Shown: positions 1 through 6,277, numbered from the stretch's first letter. The stretch is DNA of 6,635 bases from Gammaproteobacteria bacterium (GCA_026995955.1 JALWNJ010000104.1:1-6635); one strand, 5' to 3'. The notes: generated by a model from the sequence alone, not told the origin. Numbers and translations: made by a program.

Positions 1-570
1 GTGCTGCGCGAACCGCTGGAGACCGGCGAGGTCAGCATCTCGCGGGCGGCGCGCCAGGCGCGTTTCCCGGCCCGCTTCCAGCTGGTGGCGGCGATGAACC
101 CCTGTCCACAGGGCTATGATTGTGATCTCCAGGCCAACTGCCGCTGCACCCCGGCACAGCAGGAACGCCATCGTGCCCGTCTGTCGGCGCCCTTTCTCGA
201 CCGCATCGACCTGCAGATCGAGGTGCCGCGCCAGGATCCGCGCGAGCTGGCCGGGCTAGCGCCGGGCGAACCCAGTGCCACGGTCAGGGCACGCGTCGTG
301 CAGGCCCGGGAAAGGGCCCTGGCACGCCAGCGCTGCATCAATGCACGACTGTCGGGGGCCCTGCTGGACCGGCACTGCCGGCTGACGGCCGGCGATCGCG
401 GATTTCTCGATCAGGCCATCGCCCGCCTGCGCCTGTCCACCCGCGCCCACCATCGCATTCTGCGTGTGGCGCGCACCATTGCCGACCTGGCGGCCGAGGA
501 GGCCATCGACCGGGCACACCTGGCCGAAGCCCTTGGCCTGCGCGCGTTCGAGAAGCTGAGTCCCCGCTGA
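1..570 (+). CDS. comM: ComM/YifB-family Mg-chelatase-like AAA+ ATPase, C-terminal fragment
   Basis: This is the last 189 codons of a protein whose family is usually about 500 residues. The Walker A and Walker B motifs must lie left of the window, so the GTG at base 1 is not the true start. Visible are the end of the AAA+ core (LREPLETGEV, residues 2-11), the sensor-1-like segment AAMNPCPQGY (30-39), a Cys-containing loop (C35, C41, C47, C49; CRCTP) and the arginine-finger-like LSAPFLDRIDL (61-71). A helical C-terminal Mg_chelatase_C region follows, with a sensor-2-like RAHHRILRVARTIADLA (148-164). Known of the family: ComM is a hexameric helicase that promotes branch migration during natural transformation, and it is often annotated as a magnesium chelatase subunit by homology only. 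The common NPCPCG motif reads NPCPQG here. The gene is convergent with ccoH and probably unrelated to the oxidase. The family call is strong; the role in this organism is inferred. Confidence 0.92.
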   Translation: MLREPLETGEVSISRAARQARFPARFQLVAAMNPCPQGYDCDLQANCRCTPAQQERHRARLSAPFLDRIDLQIEVPRQDPRELAGLAPGEPSATVRARVVQARERALARQRCINARLSGALLDRHCRLTAGDRGFLDQAIARLRLSTRAHHRILRVARTIADLAAEEAIDRAHLAEALGLRAFEKLSPR

Positions 571-574
571 TCAG
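567..574. other. Abutting convergent stop codons in a palindrome
   Basis: The comM stop TGA (568-570) is followed directly by the reverse complement of the ccoH stop (571-573), giving TGATCA inside the perfect 8-bp palindrome CTGATCAG. There is no intergenic base and no terminator hairpin between the two convergent genes. Transcription from each side must therefore end inside, or run antisense into, the other gene. Confidence 0.85.
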
Positions 575-1104
575 TGCGGCATGACTGCGGCATCGATGTG
601 CAGGCGCTGTGCGCGTGCACTGTCGAGCCGCCCCTGCAGGCGCCAGCTCTGCCCGGGATCGGTAATGTGCACGTACCAGCGGGTGTCCGGCAGGTCCGAT
701 TCGAGACGCCCCTCGAACACCCCGGGGCCAATGCGCTCCATGGTCACTGCCCGGTCGAAACGGCTGCGGGTGGGATGCACGAAGCGCACCTCGATCCGAT
801 CCAGCCCGTCCAGCGGCTGCGCCGCCCGCAGCGTGATGCGCAAGCGATCGCCCGAAAGCATCAGGTCGGCACGCAGCCCGAGCTGGCGCGCCTGCTGCTC
901 GCGATCGAGCACGGCGTTGATGGCCAGACCCTCCTTGTAGTAGTCGTCGACCACCAGGCTGTCCGGGTCACTGGCCGCGATGTAGACGGTAGACAGCCCC
1001 GCGATCACCGCCGTCAGCGGCAGGGCGATCACGAACCACACCCAGCCATGCCGGTACCAGGGACGATTGTCACTCATCGTGCTGACCTCGCTGAAGTCCA
1101 TCAT
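571..1104 (-). CDS. ccoH: CcoH/FixH-family cbb3 oxidase assembly protein
   Basis: This is a 177-residue protein with one N-terminal membrane helix (about residues 20-44, WVWFVIALPLTAVIAGLSTV) followed by a soluble, probably periplasmic, domain. The segment DSLVVDDYYKEGLAIN (48-63), just after the helix, is the FixH hallmark. Known of the family: CcoH/FixH is a small single-span protein needed for assembly or stability of cbb3 oxidase and stays associated with it. The gene starts 7 bases after the ccoG stop. The start is ambiguous. ATG at 1104 (or 1101) has GAGGT at 1113-1109, overlapping the ccoG stop. An internal ATG at 1077 has its own GAGGT at 1089-1085 and gives MSDNRPWYRHGW, which looks more like the usual N-terminus of the family. 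The longer form is given here. ccoI and ccoS, common next genes, do not follow; comM converges instead. Confidence 0.9.
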   Translation of the reverse strand: MMDFSEVSTMSDNRPWYRHGWVWFVIALPLTAVIAGLSTVYIAASDPDSLVVDDYYKEGLAINAVLDREQQARQLGLRADLMLSGDRLRITLRAAQPLDGLDRIEVRFVHPTRSRFDRAVTMERIGPGVFEGRLESDLPDTRWYVHITDPGQSWRLQGRLDSARAQRLHIDAAVMPH

Positions 1105-1111
1105 GCGTACC

Positions 1112-2503
1112 TCAGAGCACCGGCCCCAGGAAGCGGGCCTTTTCCTCGCGCCGCAGCTTTGGGTCGTCTTCTGCCTCGATGATGAAGTATATCTCGTTGC
1201 TGGCGCGCTTCAGTTCCACCGGATCGACGCGTACCCGCACCGTTTCTTCCTGCACCGAGCCGGCCGGCACTTCCACCGGATTCGGATCGGCATCGAGCAC
1301 CATGCCGGGCAGACCCCTGATCGACAGGCGATAACGGTGCGGCTTTTCGTCCATGTTGACGATCTTGAGCTGATAGACATTCTCCACCAGCCCCTCGTCG
1401 GTCTCGCGGTACAGCGTATTGCGATCGCGGATGATGTCGAGCTCCAGCGGCGTGCGGGTGGCGATGCCGTAGAGCGTGGCGCTGGTGAACAGCAGCAGCA
1501 GCAGCCCGTAGATGACGATGCGCGGGCGCAGGATGTGTGTCGGCTTGCCTTCCATCTGGTTCTCGGTGGTGTAGCGGATGAGCCCCTTGGGATAGCCCAT
1601 CTTCTCCATCACCTCGTTGCACACGTCGATGCAGGCGGCACAGCCAATGCACTGGTACTGCAGGCCGTTCCGGATGTCGATCCCCGTCGGGCAGACCTGC
1701 ACGCACAGGGTGCAGTCAATGCAGTCGCCGAGCCCCAGCTCGCGTGGATCCACGCCGCGCTTGCGCGAACCGCGCGGCTCACCGCGCTTGGCGTCGTAGG
1801 AGATGACGAGCGTGTCGCGGTCGAACATGGCGGCCTGGAAACGGGCATAGGGGCACATGTAGATGCACACCTGCTCGCGCATGAAGCCGGCATTGCCCCA
1901 GGTGGCAAAGCCGTAGAAGAGGATCCAGAAGGTCTCCCAGCCCGAGAGGTTGAAGGCCAGCACATCGTGCCAAAGCTCGCGGATGGGCGTGAAGTAGCCG
2001 ACGAAGGTAAAGCCGGTCCAAAGCGCCAGCAGGAACCAGATGGCGTGCTTGGTGGCCTTGATGCGGATCTTGCGCGCGTTCCAGGGCGACTTGTCGAGCT
2101 TGATCTGCTGCGGGCGATCCCCCTCGATGCGGTGCTCGATCCACATGAACAGCTCGGTCCACACCGTCTGCGGGCAGGCGTAGCCGCACCACAGGCGTCC
2201 GGCCAGGGTGGTGAAGAAAAACAGTGCGAAGGCAGCGATCATCAGCAGCAGGGCGAGGTAAAAGAAGTCCTGCGGCCAGAATACCCAGTCGAAGATGTAG
2301 AACTTGCGGTGCGGCAGATCGAACAGCACCGCCTGGCGCCCGTCCCACTGCAGCCAGGGCACCCCATAGTACAGGCCCAGCAGCACCGTCATCGCCAGCA
2401 GGCGCATGTGGGCGAAGAACCCGTGCACCTCGCGTGGATAGATCTTCTCGTGCTTCTTGTAGATCTCCTCTACGACCGCATCCTTCTGCGCCGGCTCAGC
2501 CAT
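1112..2503 (-). CDS. ccoG: CcoG/FixG (RdxA) membrane iron-sulfur protein, cbb3 oxidase maturation
   Basis: This 463-residue protein matches the usual CcoG length. It has membrane helices near residues 33-50, 79-100, 154-172 and 187-205, then two ferredoxin-type [4Fe-4S] motifs: C261-x2-C264-x2-C267-x3-C271-P and C285-x2-C288-x2-C291-x3-C295. Another helix follows at about 326-345, then a C-terminal Ig-like FixG domain (about 350-463). Two further CxxxCP motifs, C106/C110 (WCGYACP) and C213/C217 (CIYMCP), are also typical of the family. Known function: CcoG reduces Cu(II) to Cu(I) to supply copper for the CuB centre during assembly of the CcoNOP complex. The start ATG is preceded by GGGGTGA at 2513-2507 and follows an FNR-like promoter, so the gene appears to be transcribed separately from ccoNOQP. 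ccoH lies 7 bases downstream, probably in the same transcript. Confidence 0.96.
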   Translation of the reverse strand: MAEPAQKDAVVEEIYKKHEKIYPREVHGFFAHMRLLAMTVLLGLYYGVPWLQWDGRQAVLFDLPHRKFYIFDWVFWPQDFFYLALLLMIAAFALFFFTTLAGRLWCGYACPQTVWTELFMWIEHRIEGDRPQQIKLDKSPWNARKIRIKATKHAIWFLLALWTGFTFVGYFTPIRELWHDVLAFNLSGWETFWILFYGFATWGNAGFMREQVCIYMCPYARFQAAMFDRDTLVISYDAKRGEPRGSRKRGVDPRELGLGDCIDCTLCVQVCPTGIDIRNGLQYQCIGCAACIDVCNEVMEKMGYPKGLIRYTTENQMEGKPTHILRPRIVIYGLLLLLFTSATLYGIATRTPLELDIIRDRNTLYRETDEGLVENVYQLKIVNMDEKPHRYRLSIRGLPGMVLDADPNPVEVPAGSVQEETVRVRVDPVELKRASNEIYFIIEAEDDPKLRREEKARFLGPVL

Positions 2504-2548
2504 GGTTCACCCCGTTATTATTCGATACACAGAAACGCTAGCGGCCCT

Positions 2549-2554
2549 ATTCTG
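2549..2554 (-). promoter_or_regulatory. Candidate -10 element of the ccoG promoter
   Basis: The minus-strand hexamer CAGAAT (2554-2549) matches TATAAT at 4 of 6 positions. It lies 22 bases after the FNR-like box, the position expected in a class II FNR promoter (box centred at -41.5). The start of transcription would be near 2542, giving a leader of about 40 bases. The hexamer alone would be weak; its support is the spacing. Confidence 0.45.
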
Positions 2555-2576
2555 GCTACCCCGGGGCGAGGCTTCC

Positions 2577-2590
2577 TTGCTTTGGATCAA
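2577..2590 (-). promoter_or_regulatory. FNR/ANR-type box upstream of ccoG
   Basis: On the minus strand the sequence is TTGATCCAAAGCAA, which matches the FNR/ANR consensus TTGAT-N4-ATCAA at 9 of 10 defined positions. It lies in the 104-base gap between the small membrane protein gene and ccoG, centred about 80 bases before the ccoG start, with a -10-like hexamer at class II spacing. Binding of an oxygen-sensing FNR/ANR protein and low-oxygen activation of ccoGH are inferred from the family. A Dnr-type CRP/FNR regulator could use the same motif. Confidence 0.72.
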
Positions 2591-2607
2591 TTTTGCCGTG
2601 AATGGGC

Positions 2608-2895
2608 TCAGCCGCGGATGCGATCGGTCGGCCGGCGGAAGTAACAGGTCAGACCACTGGAGGCGGCGGCAAACAGCCAGAAGACAAAGAATCCGGTACT
2701 GTAGGCACCGAGACGGGTCAGCCCCGGCTCGCCCATGCACTGGGCGATCTGCAGCGGGTCGAACACGGTAAAGGTGACGATGGTGGCGATGCCCGCCGTC
2801 AGAAACGACGGCCAAAGCACCGAAACAACCTGCTGGATGGCCGGCAAGCCGGCATCCGGCCCACCGGCATGATGGTCGCCATGCGTGGTTTCCAT
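2608..2895 (-). CDS. Small two-helix membrane protein of unknown function
   Basis: This is a 95-residue protein I cannot name with certainty. It has a short polar N-terminus rich in histidine (H5, H8, H9 in THGDHHAGG) and two predicted membrane helices, about residues 24-45 (SVLWPSFLTAGIATIVTFTV) and 65-84 (YSTGFFVFWLFAAASSGLTC). A connecting loop contains FDPLQIAQCMGEPGL, and the tail is basic (RRPTDRIRG). The ATG at 2895 has a good ribosome site, GGGAGGGG at 2907-2900. An overlapping upstream ATG at 2914 is in another frame and has no such site. The gene lies between the ccoP terminator and the ccoG promoter on the same strand. That suggests, but does not prove, a link to oxidase assembly or copper handling. 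Hydrophobicity pattern, ribosome site and gene packing make it a likely real gene. Confidence 0.78.
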   Translation of the reverse strand: METTHGDHHAGGPDAGLPAIQQVVSVLWPSFLTAGIATIVTFTVFDPLQIAQCMGEPGLTRLGAYSTGFFVFWLFAAASSGLTCYFRRPTDRIRG

Positions 2896-2937
2896 GGAGC
2901 CCCTCCCAATTCATGGTGTTCGGATGTTGCCACCCGG

Positions 2938-2943
2938 AGTATA
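2938..2943 (-). promoter_or_regulatory. Possible -10 element for the small membrane protein gene
   Basis: The minus-strand hexamer TATACT (2943-2938) matches TATAAT at 5 of 6 positions. It lies just beyond the T-tract of the ccoP terminator and about 43 bases before the start of the small membrane protein gene. No convincing -35 hexamer is visible at 16-18 bases upstream, because that stretch is the terminator stem. The gene may have its own weak promoter here or depend on read-through. Confidence 0.3.
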
Positions 2944-2955
2944 GACGCTGCACGC

Positions 2956-2985
2956 AAAAAGGCCGGCACCCGATGGGCGCCGGCC
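2956..2985 (-). terminator. Intrinsic terminator after ccoP
   Basis: On the minus strand, GGCCGGC (2985-2979) pairs with GCCGGCC (2967-2961). The stem extends inward through one G-U and three C-G pairs to a 3-base ATC loop, about 11 pairs in all, and is followed at once by TTTTT (2960-2956). It sits 23 bases after the ccoP stop and would end the ccoNOQP transcript. The plus-strand side has no T-tract, so it is one-directional. Confidence 0.9.
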
Positions 2986-3008
2986 ACTGCATCCCGAGGG
3001 ACGCCAGG

Positions 3009-3902
3009 CTACTTGCTCTTGTGGGTCAGGCTGTAGACATAGGCGGCAACCAGGTGCACCTTGTCCTTGCCAAGGAAGTCGCCATGCGCCGGCATGTGAC
3101 CCTTGCGACCCTCGGCAATGGTCTTCTTGATGGCACCAAGCGAACCACCATACAGCCAGCTGTTGTTGGTGAGGTCCGGGGCACCGAGCATCGGGTTGCC
3201 CTTGCCGTCCACGCCATGGCAGGCCACACACAGGGTCTTGAACTTCTCCTCGCCCTTTCTGGCCAGCGCGGCATCGTGCTTGCGTCCGGAGAGACTCAGC
3301 ACATAGTGCGCAACGGCCTCCACGCCTTCCTCGCCAAGCGTCGGCCCCCAGGCCGGCATGGTTCCCTGACGACCAATGGTGATGGTCTCCTCGATGCGCT
3401 CCGGCGTGCCACCCCACAGCCACTCGTCATCGGTCAGATTGGGGAAGCCCGGGGCCCCGCGCGCATCCGAACCGTGGCATACGGCGCAGTAGTTGAGGAA
3501 GATGCGCTTGCCCATGGCCAGCGCCTGCGGTTCCTCGAGCAGGGCCGGGATGGGCTTGTCGCTGAACTGTGCGAAGATCGGGCCGTACTTGCTCTCGGCC
3601 TGCTGAACCTCCTCCTGCCACTGCTTGACCTGGTTCCAGCCGAGGATGCCCTGCCACTTGCCGAGCCCCGGATACAGCACCAGATACACCAGGGCGAACA
3701 CGATGGTGATGTAGAACAGGTACAGCCACCACCGCGGCAGGGGATTGTTGTACTCCTGCAGGCCGTCCCATTCGTGGCCGGTCACCTCGCCGGCGCTGGC
3801 CTCTCCGGCCCGCTTCTTGCTGGTCCAGAGGATCAGCCATACGCAGCCGAAGATGTTCAGCAGCACGATGACCGAGATGTAGATGGAAAGTCCGGTGCTC
3901 AT
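3009..3902 (-). CDS. ccoP: cbb3-type cytochrome c oxidase dihaem subunit III, CcoP
   Basis: This 297-residue protein has two N-terminal membrane helices (about residues 5-27 and 57-78), a periplasmic linker and two c-type haem domains. Haem sites are C139-A-V-C142-H143, with likely axial M182 (GTMPAWG), and C225-V-A-C228-H229, with likely axial M270 (GHMPAHG). The conserved segment GHEWDGLQEYNNPLPRWW (42-59) is the FixP N-terminal signature. Known role: CcoP carries electrons from soluble or membrane c-type donors to CcoO and then to the CcoN active site. The start ATG overlaps the ccoQ stop as ATGA (3902-3899), and a strong GGAGGTGA lies at 3914-3907. It is the last gene before the terminator. 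Length and both haem sites look intact. Confidence 0.98.
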   Translation of the reverse strand: MSTGLSIYISVIVLLNIFGCVWLILWTSKKRAGEASAGEVTGHEWDGLQEYNNPLPRWWLYLFYITIVFALVYLVLYPGLGKWQGILGWNQVKQWQEEVQQAESKYGPIFAQFSDKPIPALLEEPQALAMGKRIFLNYCAVCHGSDARGAPGFPNLTDDEWLWGGTPERIEETITIGRQGTMPAWGPTLGEEGVEAVAHYVLSLSGRKHDAALARKGEEKFKTLCVACHGVDGKGNPMLGAPDLTNNSWLYGGSLGAIKKTIAEGRKGHMPAHGDFLGKDKVHLVAAYVYSLTHKSK

Positions 3903-4093
3903 TGATTCACCTCCCGTTTCGTGGCCTCGATGACCTCGTCGTCGTCATCCAGCGCGAGGCGCGCCGCCTCGTCGAAGGCCTTCTTGCGCTTGTCGCTCCA
4001 GGCCCAGGCCCAGATACCGATGAAGGTCGCGAACAGGACCACCGTCCAGTAGCTGTGAACGACGGCCTGCCAGTGCGTGATGGTTGCGTCCAT
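3899..4093 (-). CDS. ccoQ: cbb3-type oxidase small subunit CcoQ/FixQ
   Basis: This 64-residue protein has one membrane helix (about residues 14-33, SYWTVVLFATFIGIWAWAWS). The helix is followed by the CcoQ signature SDKRKKAFDEAARLAL (33-48) and an acidic tail containing DDDDE (49-53). Known role: CcoQ has no cofactor and stabilises the interaction of CcoP with the CcoNO core. It is read from ATG at 4093, only 3 bases after the ccoO stop, with AGGAGG (4105-4100) encoded by the last two sense codons of ccoO. Its stop overlaps the ccoP start by 4 bases, which suggests coupled translation. Position between ccoO and ccoP confirms the assignment. Confidence 0.95.
   Translation of the reverse strand: MDATITHWQAVVHSYWTVVLFATFIGIWAWAWSDKRKKAFDEAARLALDDDDEVIEATKREVNQ
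3907..3914 (-). promoter_or_regulatory. Strong ribosome binding site of ccoP
   Basis: GGAGGTGA, 4 bases before the ATG, is fully complementary to the 16S anti-Shine-Dalgarno over 8 bases. It lies inside the 3' end of ccoQ and fixes the ccoP start at 3902. Confidence 0.85.
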
Positions 4094-4096
4094 GGC

Positions 4097-4705
4097 CTAC
4101 CTCCTCGTCTTGATCGCGGTGCCGAGGTTCTGCAGATAGGCAATGAGGGCGTCCATTTCCGTCTTGCCCTCCACTTCCTTGCTGGCGTTGGCAATCTGCT
4201 CGTCGGTGTAGGGCACGCCGAGGGTGCGCAGGGTCTTCATCTTCAGCGGCGTCTTGCTGGCGTCGATCTTGTTCTCGGCCAGCCAGGGATAACCCGGCAT
4301 TACCGACTCCGGCACCACGTCACGCGGATTGATCAGGTGCACGCGGTGCCATTCGTCGGAGTAGCGCCCGCCCACGCGCGCCAGGTCCGGCCCGGTACGC
4401 TTGGAACCCCACTGGAAGGGATGGTCGTATACGAATTCGCCGGCCACCGAGTAGTGACCATAGCGCTCCGTCTCGGCACGGAACGGTCGGATCATCTGCG
4501 AGTGGCAGACATAGCAGCCCTCGCGGATGTACACGTCCCGCCCTTCCAGCTGCAGGGCAGTGTAGGGCTTCAGCCCCTCCACCGGCTTGGTGGTCTGGTC
4601 GAGGAAGAACAGCGGCACGATCTCCGCCAGCCCGCCGAAGCTGACCACGATCAGGATGAAGATGACCATCAGGCCAATGTTCTTTTCTACGACTTCATGA
4701 CTCAT
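4097..4705 (-). CDS. ccoO: cbb3-type cytochrome c oxidase monohaem subunit II, CcoO
   Basis: This 202-residue protein has one N-terminal membrane anchor (about residues 10-34, [20 protein letters not shown] onward) and a periplasmic cytochrome c domain. The haem site is C64-Y-V-C67-H68 in [15 protein letters not shown], and the likely axial methionine is M136 in [29 protein letters not shown] (98-117) and [14 protein letters not shown] (129-142) are strongly conserved CcoO segments. Known role: it receives electrons from CcoP and passes them to the low-spin haem b of CcoN. It starts 12 bases after the ccoN stop, with GGAGGTGA at 4716-4709. The length matches the family. Confidence 0.98.
   Translation of the reverse strand: MSHEVVEKNIGLMVIFILIVVSFGGLAEIVPLFFLDQTTKPVEGLKPYTALQLEGRDVYIREGCYVCHSQMIRPFRAETERYGHYSVAGEFVYDHPFQWGSKRTGPDLARVGGRYSDEWHRVHLINPRDVVPESVMPGYPWLAENKIDASKTPLKMKTLRTLGVPYTDEQIANASKEVEGKTEMDALIAYLQNLGTAIKTRR
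4100..4105 (-). promoter_or_regulatory. Ribosome binding site of ccoQ inside ccoO
   Basis: AGGAGG forms the last two codons (Arg-Arg) of ccoO. It is followed by the ccoO stop TAG, three bases and the ccoQ ATG. The 6-base spacing is near ideal and fixes the ccoQ start. Confidence 0.85.
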
Positions 4706-4708
4706 GAC

Positions 4709-4716
4709 TCACCTCC
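4709..4716 (-). promoter_or_regulatory. Strong ribosome binding site of ccoO
   Basis: GGAGGTGA, the same 8-base element as at ccoP, sits in the 12-base gap between the ccoN stop and the ccoO ATG and fixes the ccoO start. Confidence 0.85.
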
Positions 4717-4717
4717 A

Positions 4718-6130
4718 TCAGGCAGGCTGCGGGACGGCGTCTTCCGCCGGCTGGGAACCGGCCACCGTCTTCCACACGTTGTAGGCCATCAGCAGCATGC
4801 CGCTCAGGAACACCACGCCGCCGAGGAAGCGCACGAAGTAGAACGGATGCATGGCCTCGACCGACTCGACGAAGCTGTAGGTCAGCGTGCCGTCGGGGTT
4901 GACCGCGCGCCACATCAGGCCCTGCATCACGCCGCTGATCCACATCGCTGCGATGTACAGCACCACGCCGATGGTGGCGGTCCAGAAGTGCGCCTCGATG
5001 AGCTTCGTGCTGTACATCTCCTTCTTGCCGAACAGCTTGGGGATCAGCACGTACATCGAGCCGATGGACACCATGGCCACCCAGCCCAGGGCACCGGAGT
5101 GCACATGGCCGATGGTCCAGTCGGTGTAGTGCGAGAGGGCGTTGACGGTCTTGATCGACATCATCGGCCCTTCGAAAGTGGACATGCCGTAGAACGACAG
5201 GCTGACGATGAGGATGCGGATGATGGGGTCGTCACGCAGCTTGTGCCAGGCCCCGGACAGGGTCATGATGCCGTTGATCATGCCACCCCAGGAGGGTGCC
5301 AGCAGGATCAGCGAAAAGATCATGCCCAGCGACTGGGTCCAGTCGGGCAGCGCGGTGTAGTGCAGATGGTGCGGGCCGGCCCACATGTAGATGGCGATCA
5401 GGGCCCAGAAGTGCACTACCGACAGGCGATAGGAATACACCGGCCGGCCGGCCTGCTTGGGCACGAAGTAGTACATCATGCCGAGGAATCCGGCGGTGAG
5501 GAAGAAACCGACCGCGTTGTGGCCATACCACCACTGCACCATCGCGTCGATGGCACCCGAGTAAACCGAATACGACTTCCAGCTGGTCAGGGAGATCGGC
5601 AAGGCAGCGCTGTTGACGATGTGCAACAGGGCAACGGTGAGAATGAAGGCGCCATAGAACCAGTTGGCCACATAGATGTGGCTGGTTTTGCGCTTCATGA
5701 TGGTGCCGAAGAACACGATGGCGTAGCTCACCCATACCACGGCAATGGCGATGTCGATGGGCCACTCCAGCTCGGCATACTCCTTCGAGGTGGTGATGCC
5801 AAGCGGCAGGGTGATGGCCGCCGCCACGATGATCGCCTGCCAGCCCCAGAAGGTGAAGGCCGCGAGTTTCGGCGCGAACAGCGGCGTATGGCAGGTTCGC
5901 TGCACCACATAGTACGAGGTGGCGAACAGCGCCGAGCCGCCGAAGGCGAAGATCACCGCATTGGTGTGCAGCGGACGCAGACGGCTGAAGGTCAGCCACG
6001 GGATGTCGAAGTTGAGCGCCGGCCACACCAGCTGGGCGGCGATGATCACCCCCACCAGCATGCCGACGATGCCCCAGACCACCGTCATGATGGCGAACTG
6101 GCGCACGACCTTGTAGTTGTAGGTTTCCAT
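4718..6130 (-). CDS. ccoN: cbb3-type cytochrome c oxidase catalytic subunit I, CcoN
   Basis: This 470-residue protein, of normal family length, has about 12 membrane helices. Metal ligands can be placed by comparison with known cbb3 structures. H55 (LRPLHTNAV) and H344 bind low-spin haem b. H342 ([10 protein letters not shown], 341-350) binds haem b3. H204 ([10 protein letters not shown]), H254 and H255 (WAGPHHLHY) bind CuB. Y248 (IYMWAGPHH) is the C-family cross-linked tyrosine on helix VII. The conserved glutamate E320 (TFEGPMM) is present. Known role: it reduces O2 to water with high affinity and pumps protons across the inner membrane. The ATG at 6130 is preceded by AGGGGAGAA (6141-6133). 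It is the first gene of the ccoNOQP operon, downstream of an FNR-like promoter. No active-site residue looks altered. Confidence 0.99.
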   Translation of the reverse strand: METYNYKVVRQFAIMTVVWGIVGMLVGVIIAAQLVWPALNFDIPWLTFSRLRPLHTNAVIFAFGGSALFATSYYVVQRTCHTPLFAPKLAAFTFWGWQAIIVAAAITLPLGITTSKEYAELEWPIDIAIAVVWVSYAIVFFGTIMKRKTSHIYVANWFYGAFILTVALLHIVNSAALPISLTSWKSYSVYSGAIDAMVQWWYGHNAVGFFLTAGFLGMMYYFVPKQAGRPVYSYRLSVVHFWALIAIYMWAGPHHLHYTALPDWTQSLGMIFSLILLAPSWGGMINGIMTLSGAWHKLRDDPIIRILIVSLSFYGMSTFEGPMMSIKTVNALSHYTDWTIGHVHSGALGWVAMVSIGSMYVLIPKLFGKKEMYSTKLIEAHFWTATIGVVLYIAAMWISGVMQGLMWRAVNPDGTLTYSFVESVEAMHPFYFVRFLGGVVFLSGMLLMAYNVWKTVAGSQPAEDAVPQPA

Positions 6131-6162
6131 CGTTCTCCCCTAACTTGCCGTTGAATCGGAAA

Positions 6163-6186
6163 GCCCGGGCGCAACCCACCCGAGGC
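6163..6186 (-). other. Possible hairpin in the ccoN 5' leader
   Basis: On the minus strand, GCCTCGGG (6186-6179) can pair with CCCGGGC (6169-6163) over 7 pairs with one bulged T and a 9-base loop. It would lie within the inferred leader of about 69 bases, and ends about 22 bases upstream of the ribosome binding site. It has no poly-T, so it is not a clear terminator. It may affect mRNA stability or be chance in GC-rich sequence. Confidence 0.3.
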
Positions 6187-6205
6187 TGGGCCGCGCCTTG
6201 CGCAC

Positions 6206-6211
6206 AGGATG
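6206..6211 (-). promoter_or_regulatory. Candidate -10 element of the ccoNOQP promoter
   Basis: The minus-strand hexamer CATCCT (6211-6206) matches TATAAT at only 3 of 6 positions. It lies exactly 22 bases after the FNR-like box, as expected for activator-dependent class II promoters. Transcription would start near 6199. Confidence 0.4.
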
Positions 6212-6233
6212 CCCATGCACGGCAAGGGGAGAA

Positions 6234-6247
6234 ATGACCTGGATCAA
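6234..6247 (-). promoter_or_regulatory. FNR/ANR-type box upstream of ccoN
   Basis: The minus strand reads TTGATCCAGGTCAT, matching TTGAT-N4-ATCAA at 8 of 10 defined positions, with a perfect left half-site. It is centred about 110 bases before the ccoN start in the only intergenic gap large enough for the operon promoter. FNR/ANR control of cbb3 oxidase operons is well established in proteobacteria, which makes the site credible. Binding here is inferred. Confidence 0.7.
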
Positions 6248-6277
6248 GTAATGGAGCGAAAACCGGGCGAAATGACA

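Noticed and set aside
1490..1504. Five tandem CAG units
   Set aside because: On the coding strand this is five CTG leucine codons in a membrane helix of CcoG. It is too short to call a functional repeat, though slippage is possible.
1067..2644. Plus-strand open frame of 525 codons opposite ccoG
   Set aside because: It mirrors ccoG, lacks recognisable motifs and overlaps the ccoG promoter region. It is a codon-bias artefact.
2507..2914. Longer overlapping minus-strand frame starting near the small membrane protein gene
   Set aside because: It is in a different frame, reads across the FNR-like box, has no family features and lacks the well-placed ribosome site used by the 95-residue protein.
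2913..3905. Plus-strand open frame of 330 codons opposite ccoP
   Set aside because: It runs through the ccoP terminator and shows no family features. The opposite strand has two intact haem c domains.
4328..4341. TTGATCAGGTGCAC, resembling one half of an FNR box
   Set aside because: Only the left half matches. It lies inside ccoO with no gene start nearby in a suitable position.
3902..6154. Plus-strand open frame of 750 codons opposite ccoN, ccoO and ccoQ
   Set aside because: It is an antisense shadow of GC-rich coding sequence. The product is rich in His, Asp, Gly and Gln with no domain-like pattern, while the minus strand encodes intact oxidase subunits.
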